A stretch of 38,565 bases of DNA, taken from positions 1 through 38,565 of IMG/VR virus record IMGVR_UViG_3300043449_000735; one strand, 5' to 3'. The stretch is from a virus. Made by a program: the position numbers and the translations under genes. This document shows, in pieces, positions 37,098-38,565 of the stretch. How positions within the stretch are numbered: position 1 is the first letter of the stretch; every line of letters begins with the position of its first letter. Under the pieces are notes generated by a model. The model was not told the origin of the DNA. It saw only the letters and a list, made by a program, of their open reading frames with translations, and ran no database searches.

Positions 37098-37727
37098 ATG
37101 ACAGACTTTGCAAACTTACCTGCGGTAGCCGATTTAGCATCAGCTCTCGAAAAGTTCTCAGCGGGTTCAACGCTGGGCGCTAGAGAGGTGTATCTAAAGA
37201 TGGATAAAACAGGTCATTGGGTCTACGGCGCAGATCAAACAGAGATCGAGCCTGACTCATTGTGGGCTATCAACCCGTTTTCTTTTGTTGAGGGCTACGT
37301 ATGCTGGGGCGCGCAAAACACGCCTAGCATGGGTAAACTTCTCGGCGAAGTAATGGTGCCGCTAGGTAAAGATAGGCCCGCTATGCCTGAAGATATTCCT
37401 GACTCTAACGGCTGGGAAGAACAGGTAGGTATATCGCTGCAATGCATCAGCGGTAATGATAAAGGATTGGTGGCGCGCTATTCGACTAAGACTAAAGGCG
37501 GTGTGCCTGAAGTTAAGCGCATAGCGTATGAGACGGGCATGAACTACAAGACCAGCCCGTTGACGCCTGTGCCAATCGTTAAGTTGAAAAGCGCACACTA
37601 CAATCACGTTGGCGGTTATGGACGCATCTATAACCCAGTGATCGAGATTGTTAAGTTCGTGAGTAACGATAAAGAGCCCACGGTCGAAGAGGTAGCGGAA
37701 GCTCCAGTTCGTCGTCGCAGAGGATAA
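37098..37727 (+). CDS. Early protein of unknown function, complete, 209 aa
   Basis: ATG 37098 lies four bases after the nuclease stop; a longer open frame from 36984 runs over the nuclease and is unlikely. The central part has LWAINPFSFVEGYVCWGAQN and GKLLGEVMVPLGKDRPAMPE; the C-terminus is acidic, then basic (RRRRG). The arrangement nuclease - this gene - polymerase resembles phage cassettes in which a ssDNA-binding protein (such as DUF2815) takes this place. I cannot assign that fold by eye. The 3' part recurs at 1-374. Confidence 0.8.
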   Translation: MTDFANLPAVADLASALEKFSAGSTLGAREVYLKMDKTGHWVYGADQTEIEPDSLWAINPFSFVEGYVCWGAQNTPSMGKLLGEVMVPLGKDRPAMPEDIPDSNGWEEQVGISLQCISGNDKGLVARYSTKTKGGVPEVKRIAYETGMNYKTSPLTPVPIVKLKSAHYNHVGGYGRIYNPVIEIVKFVSNDKEPTVEEVAEAPVRRRRG

Positions 37728-37790
37728 TCACAGCGCTTTGGCCCGTTGTGATTACAGGTGGGGTGGTGGACTGCGAACAGCCACCCCACC
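37725..37790 (+). promoter_or_regulatory. Two consecutive hairpins in the alternative intergene
   Basis: Hairpin one pairs TAATCACA (37725-37732, including the stop codon) with TGTGATTA (37747-37754). Hairpin two pairs GGTGGGGTGG (37757-37766) with CCACCCCACC (37781-37790), a perfect 10-bp stem. No U-tract follows, so they look more like attenuators or RNA-protecting structures than simple terminators. The left copy has a single different hairpin instead (381-399). Confidence 0.55.
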
Positions 37791-37808
37791 GACTTTAGGA
37801 GAAATCAA

Positions 37809-38405
37809 ATGTTATTTGTGCCTGCCTATTGGCCGTTCTTTAAGAGCGGCGAACTGAGACGCTTTGACTATACCGCACCTGACACACCGTCGTTTACGTC
37901 TGTGTTTAGTTATGACAAGGGCAGCGACAGCATGCTCTACAATAACTACGACAGCGCCGGAACGTGGTTGAATAAATGGTTCTATCAATATCGTCCTGGC
38001 TTTGGTGTCGCTGAGTGGCGCGATGATTACCCAGGCAATAAGAAGGTTGTTCTCAACCCGCCGATAGGCTGGGGCGAGTTTCAAGAAGTTGGGTCTGATT
38101 ATATCAACTATCCTAAGTTTGATTTCTTTAAATGCTGGCCTCCTGCATCAAGCAATGGTGTGCAGATCGTGCATTTTGAAGAACACATCTCACAGATCAA
38201 CGTGCTTGGCGTTTATTATCAAGACGTGATTCAGTTCACCTATCTACAGAACTGGAACGGCAAGCCAGCAACAGGCGCGCGTTACTGGATGGCGCTCGGT
38301 GTTGGGCCGATCAAGACGCAATTCTTAACGCAAGATGCAAAAGATCCAACGAAAGTAGAGGAGTCAGTCGTATGGGAAGCGAAGATAACGACCGTGAACG
38401 GGTAA
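37809..38405 (+). CDS. Unknown early phage protein, 198 aa, second allele
   Basis: ATG 37809 has AGGAGA upstream, identical in place to the left copy; a longer frame from 37758 exists but crosses the hairpins. It differs from the 422-1018 product at six residues: Glu-Gly to Gly-Asn before KKVV, Asp to Asn in YINYPK, Ser to Asn in SSNG, Met to Leu in INVLG, Ile to Val in KVEES. Same unknown family. The 3' end overlaps the coiled-coil gene. Confidence 0.85.
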   Translation: MLFVPAYWPFFKSGELRRFDYTAPDTPSFTSVFSYDKGSDSMLYNNYDSAGTWLNKWFYQYRPGFGVAEWRDDYPGNKKVVLNPPIGWGEFQEVGSDYINYPKFDFFKCWPPASSNGVQIVHFEEHISQINVLGVYYQDVIQFTYLQNWNGKPATGARYWMALGVGPIKTQFLTQDAKDPTKVEESVVWEAKITTVNG

Positions 38406-38565
38406 GAGATATTATTAAACGTCTGCTAAATCGCGCAGTAAATGCTCAGATTATAAAAGAAAAGCCAAACCTTTATTATGACGCAGCGCATCAAATTGAA
38501 CGGCTCTTCTCTGATAATGAACGTCTTGAGCGCCTCATATTGGAGCTGAAACAAGAGAATGAGCG
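38372..38565 (+). CDS. Small coiled-coil protein, 5' part (cut by window edge)
   Basis: Same start and GAGGAG ribosome site as the complete copy at 985-1314. 64 full codons remain before the window ends. One substitution is seen (AQII versus AEII). It shows that the window runs on into the second copy without a defined end site. Confidence 0.85.
   Translation, partial: MGSEDNDRERVRDIIKRLLNRAVNAQIIKEKPNLYYDAAHQIERLFSDNERLERLILELKQENE

Larger units (their letters stand above)
37354..38565. repeat. Right copy of the 1.2-kb non-identical end overlap
   Basis: Homologous to 1-1178 with an offset of 37353 before the replaced intergenic segment and 37387 after it. The last base here corresponds to base 1178. 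Coding identity is high and most differences are synonymous. The right copy has an 81-base intergene (37728-37808) against 47 bases on the left (375-421), and only the last bases around AGGAGAAATCAA are shared. Confidence 0.9.

Noticed and set aside
1-38565. Direct terminal repeat of about 1.2 kb as packaged ends
   Set aside because: The two copies differ at many synonymous sites and by a replaced intergene, whereas packaged terminal repeats are copied from one another and identical. The copies also begin and end inside genes exactly at the window edges.
1-38565. Lysogeny module or tRNA genes
   Set aside because: No integrase, excisionase or CI-like repressor could be found in the readable frames, and I saw no convincing tRNA cloverleaf; a tool-based scan was not possible.

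Overview
The window looks like one complete genome of a tailed, short-tailed (P22-like podovirus) bacteriophage, sequenced slightly past its own start. The head-tail set is P22-type: terminase, P22-like portal, scaffold, P22-type coat, gp4-like and gp10-like tail closure proteins, a knob protein in the tail-needle position, and ejection proteins with a transglycosylase motif. A GH108-type endolysin and an overlapping Rz/Rz1 spanin pair with a lipobox point to a Gram-negative host. I see no integrase, excisionase or CI-type repressor, so a strictly lytic lifestyle is the simplest reading. The host genus cannot be read from the sequence.

The first 1178 bases (1-1178) and the last 1212 bases (37354-38565) carry the same genes, but they are not identical. 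Differences are mostly synonymous, and one intergenic hairpin is replaced by unrelated ones. The unit genome is therefore about 37.35-37.39 kb, circular or circularly permuted, and the two ends come from two co-existing strains, or less likely from a diverged tandem duplication. True terminal repeats should be identical.

Layout on the circle. (1) A rightward replication and recombination operon starts at 35996, runs through the window join and ends at 6993. It encodes a DUF2800-type PD-(D/E)XK nuclease, a probable accessory (perhaps ssDNA-binding) protein, an unknown 198-aa protein, small coiled-coil and secreted proteins, an HNH protein, a family A DNA polymerase, a primase-helicase fusion and a LuxR-type HTH protein. 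A perfect 11-bp-stem hairpin at 6994-7023 separates it from converging leftward genes. (2) A leftward accessory operon (11019 to 7119) contains 14 small genes in tight ATGA/TAATG overlap. It includes a compact C5-like DNA methyltransferase, a cysteine-rich conserved protein and an orphan DnaA-domain-IV-like protein. (3) A 573-base divergent intergenic region (11020-11592) holds nine GACCAA hexamers arranged as an inverted array around an AT-rich palindromic centre. It is the best candidate for an origin or master regulatory site. (4) A rightward late operon (11593-33886) covers packaging, three small basic proteins, an HNH endonuclease, portal, minor structural and fibre genes, scaffold, coat, tail, ejection and lysis. 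(5) A short leftward operon (35933 to 33776) encodes a VRR-NUC nuclease, an SNF2-type helicase, a 68-aa protein and a DUF6378-like protein whose 3' end overlaps Rz1 on the opposite strand.

The replication genes (polymerase, primase-helicase, two nucleases, SNF2 helicase) form a nearly self-contained replisome. Many genes are translationally coupled by ATGA or TAATG overlaps. Several were recovered only by following these overlaps: 1311-1487, 7763-7894, 8453-8551, 9317-9460, 10714-10857, 10885-11019, 13751-13906, 13906-14067, 20211-20366 and 33359-33520. Family names below rest on motif recognition by eye; no database search was run.
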